5,780 nt of DNA, taken from positions 1-5,780 of the forward strand of contig JAENWE010000142.1 in NCBI GenBank assembly GCA_016650185.1. The letters are read 5' to 3'. The DNA comes from Vicinamibacteria bacterium. GTDB taxonomy: Bacteria; Acidobacteriota; Vicinamibacteria; Fen-336; JAGNNV01. Below the pieces are notes generated by a model. It did no database searches and was not told where the DNA came from. It saw only the letters and a list, made by a program, of their open reading frames with translations. This document shows, piece by piece, positions 1 to 5,676 of the stretch (within the stretch, counting starts at the first letter, position 1; each line of letters opens with the position of its first letter). Both the position numbers and the translations under genes were made by a program.

Positions 1-6
1 ACCGAC

Positions 7-294
7 ATGGCCCTTCTGGCCTTCATCCTTCGCGCGATACTTTTCCTGTTCGTCTTTCGGCTGGCCGGGATGGTTCTCCGGGCCTTCTTCGGCGGTCTGG
101 CTCAAGGATCGCGGCCCGGCGGAGCCCGAGGACCGGGTCCGGAGCCGGCTCCGCGTGGCCAGGTGGAAGAACTCGTGAAGGATCCGGTTTGCGGGGTGCA
201 CACCGCACGCTCATCGGCCATTACCGGGAGCTACCGGGGCGCTTCCGCCTACTTCTGTTCCGAGGAATGCGCGGAGAAGGCCCGAGCCCACTGA
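7..294 (+). CDS. Small membrane-anchored YHS/TRASH-like cysteine protein
   Basis: The 95-residue product has two parts. Residues 2-30 are hydrophobic and read as one N-terminal membrane anchor. A Gly/Pro/Arg-rich linker (about 33-52) follows. The C-terminal part (58-95) begins KDPVCG and ends with YFCSEECAEKA, placing cysteines at 62, 84 and 88. The DPVCG start and the FCSEEC signature are those of small YHS-like domains, also seen in PP0621-type short bacterial proteins; such domains are thought to bind metal, but no partner is known here. The ATG at 7 gives a sensible anchor, yet the frame is open to the left edge and only six upstream bases are visible, so neither a ribosome-binding site nor an earlier start can be judged. 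The stop lies 2 bp before the CTAG-bounded element, and the gene converges on Ku. Family call fairly sure; function unknown. Confidence 0.75.
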   Translation: MALLAFILRAILFLFVFRLAGMVLRAFFGGLAQGSRPGGARGPGPEPAPRGQVEELVKDPVCGVHTARSSAITGSYRGASAYFCSEECAEKARAH

Positions 295-296
295 TA

Positions 297-319
297 CTAG
301 TGTGGCGACCCTCAAAGAG
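297..319 (+). repeat. Left terminal inverted repeat
   Basis: Left arm of the inverted repeat. It starts CTAGTGTGG and ends CTCAAAGAG, and pairs with 439-461 at 20 of 23 positions. The first four bases may be target duplication rather than element. Confidence 0.7.
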
Positions 320-370
320 CCATACCACGGGAGCGCCGATGCATCCCGGATCGCCGCGTTGCTCGTCGTT

Positions 371-387
371 GCATATGTTCAATATGC
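371..387 (+). repeat. Hairpin inside the CTAG-bounded element
   Basis: GCATAT (371-376) and ATATGC (382-387) form a perfect 6-bp stem around the loop GTTCA. In RNA the stem could grow by three G-U pairs (368-370 with 388-390). A second arm pair, CGCCG (352-356) with CGGCG (396-400), would enclose it. The hairpin lacks a following T-run, so it is not a classical intrinsic terminator. It sits near the middle of the element, as in structured MITEs. Confidence 0.4.
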
Positions 388-438
388 GGTCTCCTCGGCG
401 CCTTGCGCTCCGGGCGCCTCGACGCTCAATTGGCATAC

Positions 439-461
439 CTATTTGAGGGCCACCACACTAG
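439..461 (-). repeat. Right terminal inverted repeat
   Basis: Right arm, reverse complement of 297-319 with three mismatches. Its outer CTAG (458-461) contains the TAG stop codon of Ku on the minus strand (plus-strand CTA at 458-460). Confidence 0.7.
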
Positions 462-1243
462 GCCTTCACCGGTTCCTTCTTGGCCGCCAGCGACGCCTTC
501 AGAGCTTCCATGATGTCCACGATCTGGGCGCGCGGCTGTTCGGGCGCGCTCGCGATCTCCTGGCCCTGAATCTTGCGATCGATGGCGGCCTGCATGCGCT
601 TTCGGACCTCATCCTCATACTGCCCCGGTTCGAACCCGGCCGAGGTGATCTGGTCGATCAACTGAACCGCGAGTTTCAGCTCGTTCTCCTTTGATTCGGC
701 GACTCCGACCGGAACGTCGTCCAGGGGCCGGACTTCATCGGGGTACCGAAGCTGTTGCAGGATGATCACATTCTTGAGCGGGCGGAGCAGGACCAGATAC
801 TGTTTGCCCCGGGCCGCCCACCTGGCCACGGCCACGCGTCCCGTCTTCTTCATCGCATCGCACAAAAGCCGGTAGGCCTTCTCACCGCCTTTATCCGGAG
901 CGAGGTACGAGGCGCCTTCGTAGTAGATCGGATCCACCTGTTTGATGTCGAGGAACTCCGCGATATCGACGAGACCGGTCTTTTCCTCCTCCATCTTCTT
1001 TATCTCGTCCGCGGTGAAGACCACGTACTGGTCCTTGGCGAACTCGTATCCCTTCACCATTTCCGTCCTCGGGACCACCGCTCCCTCATCCCGTTCGCAG
1101 ATGTACTGCTGCTTCACGCGCCCCTTGCACTTTTCGTGCAGCATGTTGAAAGAGATGGACGCCTTGCTCTCGGTGGCGGAGAAGAGCTTCACGGGAATGG
1201 AGACCATTCCGAAAGAGATGGTGGCGGTGGCGGTGGGTCTCAT
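458..1243 (-). CDS. ku: Prokaryotic Ku DNA end-binding protein (NHEJ)
   Basis: The 261-residue product is a full-length bacterial Ku. Bacterial Ku forms a homodimeric ring on DNA double-strand ends and recruits the LigD ligase in non-homologous end joining. Family hallmarks seen are the start MRPTATATISFGMVSIPVKL, then FNMLHEKC (32-39), VKGYEFAKDQYVV (63-75), IDPIYYEG-like VDPIYYEG (103-110), DKGGEKAYRLL (117-127), and the C-terminal VDIMEALKASLAAKK (242-256), which ends in a short Lys-containing tail. The ATG at 1243 has a good GAGGAA ribosome-binding site 5 nt upstream (1249-1254 on the plus strand). The MFS gene ends 46 bp upstream on the same strand, with no hairpin seen between, so cotranscription is possible. 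No LigD or other NHEJ gene is in the window. The TAG stop lies in the CTAG at the right border of the inverted-repeat element. Identity is very secure. Confidence 0.97.
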   Translation of the reverse strand: MRPTATATISFGMVSIPVKLFSATESKASISFNMLHEKCKGRVKQQYICERDEGAVVPRTEMVKGYEFAKDQYVVFTADEIKKMEEEKTGLVDIAEFLDIKQVDPIYYEGASYLAPDKGGEKAYRLLCDAMKKTGRVAVARWAARGKQYLVLLRPLKNVIILQQLRYPDEVRPLDDVPVGVAESKENELKLAVQLIDQITSAGFEPGQYEDEVRKRMQAAIDRKIQGQEIASAPEQPRAQIVDIMEALKASLAAKKEPVKA

Positions 1244-1289
1244 TTGGGTTCCTCGTTGCTTTTAAAGAGATCGAGCCAGTCCAAATAGC

Positions 1290-2882
1290 TTATGCCCGGA
1301 CCCCCGCGGCAGCCGCCCGCGCAAGCCTCGTCTCCTCGTCCCGCGCGATAGTCCGCGAGGCCATCAGAAAGAGGATGAAGGCCAGCACGTTGGCGGAGGT
1401 CGCAGCCATGAAGGCGAGACGCAGGTCTCCCCAGAGGTCGCTCAGCCGTCCCACCACGTAGGGTCCGAGGGCGAGGCCCACAATGGTCACGAAGAGCAGA
1501 AAGACCGCGGAAGCGCGCGCCCGCATGTGGGGAAGAACGAGATCCTGTACGGTGGAGACGCCCGCGCCCAACCACATGGCCGCGAAGACCTGGGCCACCG
1601 TGAACAGGAGGAGAGAGGTGTTTCTATCGCTCACCGTGAGAGTCAGTATGAGCAGAGGGATAGGGATGAGGGCGTTCATCATGCCCACGATCAACCGCCC
1701 CAACGGTGTCCGACGCCGTAGTCTGTCCGCGAGCATTCCGCCCATCATGACCCCCAAGCCTCCGCCGATGGCCGAGATCAGGCCCAGTCGGTCGCCGATT
1801 TGAGAGACCGAAAAGCCGTGGTAGCGGATGAAGAACTGGGCGGTCCAGAAACTGATCACGTAGCCGGTGAACGACAGTGACGAGAAACCAAGGGTCGCGA
1901 ATCCGAGAGAGGGCGTCCTGAAAATCAGAGCGAAGGCATCCGGCTCACGCACCCTCAGACGCTCGGCCATAGTGGCAACCACATAGAGCCCCAACCCGAC
2001 GCACGCCCATTGCGTGGCGTCGCCAAACGCGTACCACAGAGCCGTCCCTCCGAGCCCCAGAGCCGCGAACGTCGCAGCGTTCAAGCCGACGGGCACGCCA
2101 TCTTGCTTCAAGAAGAAGAACGAGAAAGGCGGCAGGAGCGCCAGGCCCTCGCGAACCGCACTCGGCAACGCGCCCGGCCCTGTCCCATCGGGTCGTTTCG
2201 GACCGGTCGTTTCGGCCGTCTCGTCCTCCGCGGATCCCCGCCGCGGCTCCTTGAACGAAAGCACGATGGGCGCCAAAAGGAGGCCGGGAAGGCCAGCGAC
2301 CAGGAACGCGACCTGCCATCCGTGAAGGCCGAACGGCTCCTGTCCGGCCGCGAACGCTGTCTTCCACCCATCCACCACGGCGCCTCCGACATACGAACTC
2401 AGTCCGATTCCCACATAGATGCCGAGCGAGTAGATGGCGAGCGCGGTGGCCCGGCGCGCCTTGGGGAAGAGATCGGAGATGAGCGAATACGCCGCCGGAG
2501 AAGCGCTGGCCTCGCCGATTCCCACGCCCACCCGGGCCAGCGCCAGGCTCGGGAAACCGGACGCCATGCCGGAGAGCATGGTCATCGCGCTCCAAAGAGC
2601 CAGACCCCAGGCGATCAGCTTGCGGCGCGATCCCAGGTCGGCGTAGACGCCGAGGGGCACCCCGAAGACGGCGTAGAAGATGCCGAACACCGTTCCATAG
2701 AGGAACCCGAGCTGTCCGTCCGTGACCTGGAGGTCTGCCTTCACCTCCCCGGCCAGAATGCTCAGGATCTGGCGGTCGATGAAGTTGACGATGGAAACGG
2801 CAAACAGGATGCCCAGGATCAGCCGAGCGTTCGTGACGCCTCTGGATGGAGCCGTGGTGGTCCTGGGGTCGAGCGTCTTCAT
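1290..2882 (-). CDS. Spinster-like MFS transporter with enlarged central loop
   Basis: The 530-residue product is a major facilitator carrier of the inner membrane. The first half carries NFIDRQILSILAGEVKADL (33-51), resembling TM1 of spinster-like carriers, then motif-A-like GVYADLGSRRKL (78-89) and RVGVGIGEASASPAAYSLISD (117-137). The matching loop of the second half is GGMLADRLRRRTPLGR (381-396). Between the halves, residues about 245-310 hold two extra hydrophobic stretches (267-284 and 291-306), so 14 rather than 12 membrane spans are possible. The substrate cannot be told. The frame stays open upstream to 3122, but those 80 residues are polar, lack family features and lie antisense to an mscS remnant, so I start at ATG 2882 (MKTLDPRTTT). 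No Shine-Dalgarno sequence precedes it; TATTAA on the sense strand (2905-2910) could be a -10 element giving a very short leader. Ku follows 46 bp downstream. Family secure; start fairly sure. Confidence 0.93.
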   Translation of the reverse strand: MKTLDPRTTTAPSRGVTNARLILGILFAVSIVNFIDRQILSILAGEVKADLQVTDGQLGFLYGTVFGIFYAVFGVPLGVYADLGSRRKLIAWGLALWSAMTMLSGMASGFPSLALARVGVGIGEASASPAAYSLISDLFPKARRATALAIYSLGIYVGIGLSSYVGGAVVDGWKTAFAAGQEPFGLHGWQVAFLVAGLPGLLLAPIVLSFKEPRRGSAEDETAETTGPKRPDGTGPGALPSAVREGLALLPPFSFFFLKQDGVPVGLNAATFAALGLGGTALWYAFGDATQWACVGLGLYVVATMAERLRVREPDAFALIFRTPSLGFATLGFSSLSFTGYVISFWTAQFFIRYHGFSVSQIGDRLGLISAIGGGLGVMMGGMLADRLRRRTPLGRLIVGMMNALIPIPLLILTLTVSDRNTSLLLFTVAQVFAAMWLGAGVSTVQDLVLPHMRARASAVFLLFVTIVGLALGPYVVGRLSDLWGDLRLAFMAATSANVLAFILFLMASRTIARDEETRLARAAAAGVRA

Positions 2883-2940
2883 GCGAGGTGAGCGGTCGGG
2901 AACGTTAATACGCGACGCCTGTTCTTCACGCGCCCGTGCG

Positions 2941-3235
2941 CTTTGTCGGATCGCCGGGCTGCTGGCGGCCGCAGGTGTGGCCATTGGTATCGCCTGGTCC
3001 GGCCTTCTCTCCAACATCGCGGCGGGAGTCTTCATGGTCGCGCTACGCCCGTTCAAGAAGGGCGACAACGTCCAGATAGGAGGAGTGTACGGCGCCGTTG
3101 AAGAGCTTGGCCTTTTCGGCACTACCCTGACGGCACCAAAGTGATCGTGGGAAACACCAGAGCGTTCAACTCGTGGCCGAAGAAATCCGGAAGGCCGGAA
3201 TCGCGGCCCCGAATCCGCTCGGGCGAATCACGTAA
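2941..3235 (+). pseudogene. Decayed remnant of an MscS-type mechanosensitive channel gene
   Basis: Three plus-strand frames carry successive pieces of an MscS channel. Frame of 2941: RIAGLLAAAGVAIGIAWSGL, then SNIAAGVFMVALRPFKKGD and VQIGGVYGAVEELGLFGTTL, i.e. the pore helix TM3 and start of the beta domain, ending at a TGA at 3142-3144. Frame of 3123: PDGTKVIVGNTRAF, the expected continuation (family pattern: PDG, then VIVPN). Frame of 3161: VAEEIRKAGIAAPNPLG and a TAA at 3233-3235, resembling the family's C-terminal AGI..P.PQ segment. The TM1-TM2 region is missing, the join near 3123-3130 is frame-shifted, and most of the beta and alpha/beta domains (over 100 residues) are deleted near 3164. 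Family members gate in the inner membrane on osmotic downshock; this copy cannot make a channel. Its 5' side abuts the divergent MFS start and its 3' end overlaps the MBL stop by 8 bp. The first two pieces are clear; the third is weaker. Confidence 0.75.
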
Positions 3236-3860
3236 GGAAGGGGTTCGACCGGCGTTCCTCGAGGATCGTGGTGTCCGGCCCGTGGCCGGCGATGACCCGC
3301 GTCGCGTCGGGCAGGGGCAGCAGCTTTTCCCGAATGGATCGCACCTCGGTGTCGAAGTCGCCGCCCCACAGGTCGGTTCGGCCGACACTCCCCGAAAAGA
3401 GCGTGTCGCCGGAGAAAAGCAGATTCCGGCTGCCCAGAAAGAAGGAGCAGGAGCCGGGCGTGTGTCCGGGAGTGTGCAGGACTTGAAGGGAATCGCCCTT
3501 GCTTCCGAACGGGATCACGTCGCCCTGATGGATGTGCTCATCGACCGGCGCTCGCACCGGCGTATCCATGCCTATGAACTGGGCCTGCATGCCCAGATTG
3601 TCGTAGAGGGGAAGGTCCATCTCGTGGAGCATCACCTTCGCTCCCGTCTTCTCCCGGACTTCGTGGTTGCCGGCCACGTGGTCGAGATGGGTATGGGTGA
3701 TGAGGATGGCCTTGGGTCGAAGTCCGAGGGCGGCGAGACGCTTCAGGACCTTGGGCGCTTCGTCTCCGGGATCGATCACGATGGCCTCGCCGGTCTCGGG
3801 ATCGCCCAGAATGGTGCAGTTGCATTGCAAGGGTCCCACGGGGAAGGTTTCGATGATCAA
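3228..3860 (-). CDS. Metallo-beta-lactamase-fold hydrolase (YcbL/glyoxalase II-like)
   Basis: The 210-residue product is a compact cytoplasmic MBL-fold enzyme. It shows the THTHLDH metal motif (His56, His58, Asp60, His61), TPGHTPGS (His133), SGDTLFSGSVGRTDLW (Asp152) and AGHGPDTTI (His193), so the binuclear metal site is complete. Length and the N terminus (FPVGPLQCNCTILGD) match YcbL-like, type-II glyoxalase-related proteins, which hydrolyse thioesters; the C-terminal substrate domain of classical GloB is absent. The true substrate is unknown. The frame is open upstream to 4214, but that stretch is out-of-frame antiporter sequence. I start at TTG 3860 because conserved sequence begins there, an AGGA site lies 9 nt upstream, and the TTG overlaps the antiporter's TGA stop (TTGA). 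The stop overlaps the end of the mscS remnant on the other strand. Fold certain, start well supported. Confidence 0.93.
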   Translation of the reverse strand: MIIETFPVGPLQCNCTILGDPETGEAIVIDPGDEAPKVLKRLAALGLRPKAILITHTHLDHVAGNHEVREKTGAKVMLHEMDLPLYDNLGMQAQFIGMDTPVRAPVDEHIHQGDVIPFGSKGDSLQVLHTPGHTPGSCSFFLGSRNLLFSGDTLFSGSVGRTDLWGGDFDTEVRSIREKLLPLPDATRVIAGHGPDTTILEERRSNPFLT

Positions 3861-5251
3861 GGATTCTTTTCCTGTGCGAGAGGGCCTCGGAGATATCCCG
3901 AAGCGACCGCGAAGCCAATCATCGCAAGAAGACCCCACGAATAGACATTGAACAGACCCACGTCGAGCGGGCTCAGGCGAGGCATGCCGAAATCGCCGCC
4001 CGATCCGGTGGCCGACGACATGAGGATGGTGGGGAGGAAGTAGGGGAGGAGAAAAGGGTAGGTGCACACCGTCACGTCCAGGAGATTGGCCCGGCGGTAG
4101 GCGGAGAGGCCGAACCTCTGGCCGGTCTCTTTGGCGAAGGCTCCGATGGCCAGCATGGCCACGACACTGTGAGTGGTGAAAAGCACGGCCACGCTGACCG
4201 CGATCACGATCCACGCCTCGGCCGCGCGTGTGGTGTGAGCCTTCCGCCTCGCCAGGTCGGCCAGGCCGTCTTGGAGGCCGGTGGCCACCAGCGTGCCCAC
4301 GAGACCCATCAGGAGCAGGGTGAAAATCGACACGCCCACGCCTCGCTCCAGGCCCTTCAGGATCAGGCCTCGGGCCACGAAGCTCTCACGGTCGATGAAG
4401 AGCAGGTCGGAGGGCGACAAAAGCCCGAAGCCGAGGCCCAGGATCACGGCCAGCATGATGCCGACGAGCAGGCCTTCCAGCAGGTGCTTCTTCCGAAGGA
4501 GAAGCGACAAGACCGCAACCGGAGCGATCAGCATCGGGAGAGAGCGAAGCGAACCCCCGGCGGTGGTTGCGGGCGATCCGCTACCCTCGCCATGGCCGAG
4601 GATCAGGTAAACGATGAGCGCCAGGAGGGCGGGCGGGAAGACATAACCAAAACGACTTCGGACCACGCCGCCGATATCGGCGCCCTGAGTTCCGGCCGAG
4701 GCGATGGTGGTGTCGGAGATGGGCGAGATGCTGTCGCCGAATGTGGACCCGGCCAGGATCGCGCCCGCCAGCCAATGGGGGTCGGCTGCGAGCGACCCTC
4801 CGGCCGGATACAGCAGGGGCCCGCAAACCAGAATCGTCCCGAAGCTCGTCCCCGTGGCGGTTGCCACCAGGGAACAGATCACAAACGACAAAGCCGCGAA
4901 GCCGCCGCCTTCAAGGCCAAGCCGGGAGCCCGCGGACACGAGCGCCTGGATAAGGCCGGCGGCGCGGAGAAGCTCGGCCAGGACGCCCGAGAAGAGCCAG
5001 GCCAGGACCATGAGAGCCACGATCTCCTGGCTCATGGAGCGAATCACGGTTTCGCTCCAAAGCGTCCGGTCCCGCGCCAGCAAGACGCTGACCCCCAGGG
5101 CCAGGAGAACGATCGGCCAGAAACCGCGCTCATCGGGGGCTCCTTGCAGAGCCAGCGCGGTCACGCCCGCGAAGAAGACGATGGCGGGAACGACCGCTCC
5201 GAGGATCCCGCCATGGAAGGAAAGCCGGGGGGAAGCAGATCCTTCGCTCAT
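3857..5251 (-). CDS. nhaC: NhaC-family Na+/H+ antiporter
   Basis: The 464-residue product is a polytopic inner-membrane protein with about 11-13 hydrophobic segments. The family signature is present: SLVATATGTSFGTILVCGP (127-145), a glycine-rich broken helix, then GSTFGDSISPISDTTIASAG (168-187), the ion-site motif of NhaC-type carriers, followed by polar GADIGGVVRSRFGY. The second inverted half shows FTTHSVVAMLAIGAFAKE (358-375) and RRANLLDVTVCTYPFLLPY (386-404). NhaC-type proteins exchange Na+ for H+ and serve pH and salt homeostasis; some relatives carry organic ions (malate/lactate), so the ion is inferred. The ATG at 5251 has only a weak ribosome-binding site. The stop overlaps the start of the MBL hydrolase, so the two are one operon. 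Upstream lies the divergent TIGR04076-like gene with under 30 bp between starts. Superfamily very sure, exact substrate less so. Confidence 0.9.
   Translation of the reverse strand: MSEGSASPRLSFHGGILGAVVPAIVFFAGVTALALQGAPDERGFWPIVLLALGVSVLLARDRTLWSETVIRSMSQEIVALMVLAWLFSGVLAELLRAAGLIQALVSAGSRLGLEGGGFAALSFVICSLVATATGTSFGTILVCGPLLYPAGGSLAADPHWLAGAILAGSTFGDSISPISDTTIASAGTQGADIGGVVRSRFGYVFPPALLALIVYLILGHGEGSGSPATTAGGSLRSLPMLIAPVAVLSLLLRKKHLLEGLLVGIMLAVILGLGFGLLSPSDLLFIDRESFVARGLILKGLERGVGVSIFTLLLMGLVGTLVATGLQDGLADLARRKAHTTRAAEAWIVIAVSVAVLFTTHSVVAMLAIGAFAKETGQRFGLSAYRRANLLDVTVCTYPFLLPYFLPTILMSSATGSGGDFGMPRLSPLDVGLFNVYSWGLLAMIGFAVASGYLRGPLAQEKNP
3866..3873 (-). promoter_or_regulatory. Ribosome-binding site that fixes the TTG start of the MBL gene
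   Basis: On the minus strand AGGAAAAG lies just before the TTG at 3860-3858, with AGGA 9 nt from the start. It sits inside the last codons of the antiporter gene, as expected for translational coupling through the TTGA stop/start overlap. Confidence 0.6.
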
Positions 5252-5280
5252 CTCTGGTGGCTATGCTAAGTGGAATGCCG

Positions 5281-5676
5281 ATGAAGCGGGCCAAGGCAAA
5301 GCGAAGACCTCAAGCGAGGTTCCGCCTGTTCGATCTCCGGGTTGAGGTTGAGCAAGCCGAAGGCGTACCCATGATTTGTAATCACCGGTTGGGCGAATGG
5401 TTCGAACTGCGCGGAGAAGATCTCTCGCTGCCGCCGGGACAGACCTTTCCTTTGTACCCTCTCGCCGCCCTGCTCCCGCTTCTCCCGGCCAAACAACGCG
5501 AAACCCATCCCCATGACTGGATGACCACCGATACCCTCATCGCCTGCCCGGACCCCAACTGCGGTGGCCGATTCCGGATCAGGCGGATCGGACAGAGCGT
5601 TTTCAACCACGCCGACGTGACCGCGGTGCCCCTTCCGGTTTCCGCGACAACGCGTTCCCGAAAACGTGCGCGTTGA
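5281..5676 (+). CDS. TIGR04076-like small protein of unknown function
   Basis: The product is 131 residues from the ATG at 5281 and probably cytoplasmic, with no signal peptide or membrane span. After a basic N terminus (KRAKAKRRPQAR) comes FRLFDLRVEVEQAEG, then ICNHRLGEWFELRGEDLSLP (32-51), FPLYPLAALLPLLPAKQRE (56-74) and the C-terminal IACPDPNCGGRFRIRRIG (87-104). The order G-x-x-F, then LYPL..LLP, then a late CPDP motif is that of the TIGR04076 family, whose role is unknown. The middle cysteine I expect before the LYP segment is not there; Cys33, 89 and 94 remain. In-frame starts also exist at GTG 5257, ATG 5263 and ATG 5275. I prefer 5281 because AAGTGGA lies 6 nt upstream and the conserved part begins only after residue 12. 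The end overlaps the aldo/keto reductase start by 11 bp, which suggests an operon. Family fairly sure, start uncertain. Confidence 0.75.
   Translation: MKRAKAKRRPQARFRLFDLRVEVEQAEGVPMICNHRLGEWFELRGEDLSLPPGQTFPLYPLAALLPLLPAKQRETHPHDWMTTDTLIACPDPNCGGRFRIRRIGQSVFNHADVTAVPLPVSATTRSRKRAR

Larger units (their letters stand above)
297..461. mobile_element. MITE-like element with terminal inverted repeats and CTAG at both ends
   Basis: Bases 297-319 and 439-461 are inverted copies of each other: 20 of 23 positions pair (mismatches 306/452, 308/450, 317/441). Both ends carry CTAG (297-300 and 458-461). CTAG is its own reverse complement, so it can be read as the tip of the repeat or as a 4-bp target-site duplication around a 157-bp core (301-457). 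No plausible transposase fits inside. The interior holds a hairpin (371-387). Short length, terminal repeats and flanking duplication are the signature of a miniature inverted-repeat element mobilised in trans. A 4-bp YTAR-type duplication is known for the IS5 group of insertion sequences, so such a parent is possible, but I do not recognise the end sequence. Alternatives are an internally deleted insertion sequence or a long structured bidirectional terminator between convergent genes. Confidence 0.6.

Noticed and set aside
1..15. CCGACATGG occurs at both the left and right edges of the window
   Set aside because: Nine bases only, in unrelated coding contexts; likely chance.
297..461. Simple intrinsic terminator
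   Set aside because: The arms are about 120 bases apart and no T-run follows either arm; CTAG at both ends points to an inserted element, although a termination role is not excluded.
458..500. Ku truncated by the element
   Set aside because: Restoring a single CTAG leaves the TAG stop in place, and the C-terminal MEALKASLAAKK segment is where many bacterial Ku proteins end.
302..694. Plus-strand frame starting inside the CTAG-bounded element and running antisense to Ku
   Set aside because: The part within the element shows no transposase motif and the rest is antisense Ku.
1240..1575. Minus-strand 111-codon frame between MFS and Ku
   Set aside because: It is the MFS C terminus read in another frame; no family features, and it would overlap both real genes.
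2010..2891. Plus-strand open frame (293 codons) opposite the MFS gene
   Set aside because: Antisense shadow: Arg/Glu-rich low-complexity translation, no recognisable fold, and the minus strand is an evident MFS protein.
3141..3944. Plus-strand open frame (267 codons) opposite the MBL gene
   Set aside because: Only its first codons match MscS (part of the remnant); the rest is antisense to a complete MBL enzyme.
4169..5269. Long plus-strand open frame (366 codons) opposite the antiporter
   Set aside because: Composition is charged and Gln/His/Arg-rich with no domain, as expected for the antisense of a GC-rich membrane-protein gene; the minus strand carries clear NhaC motifs.
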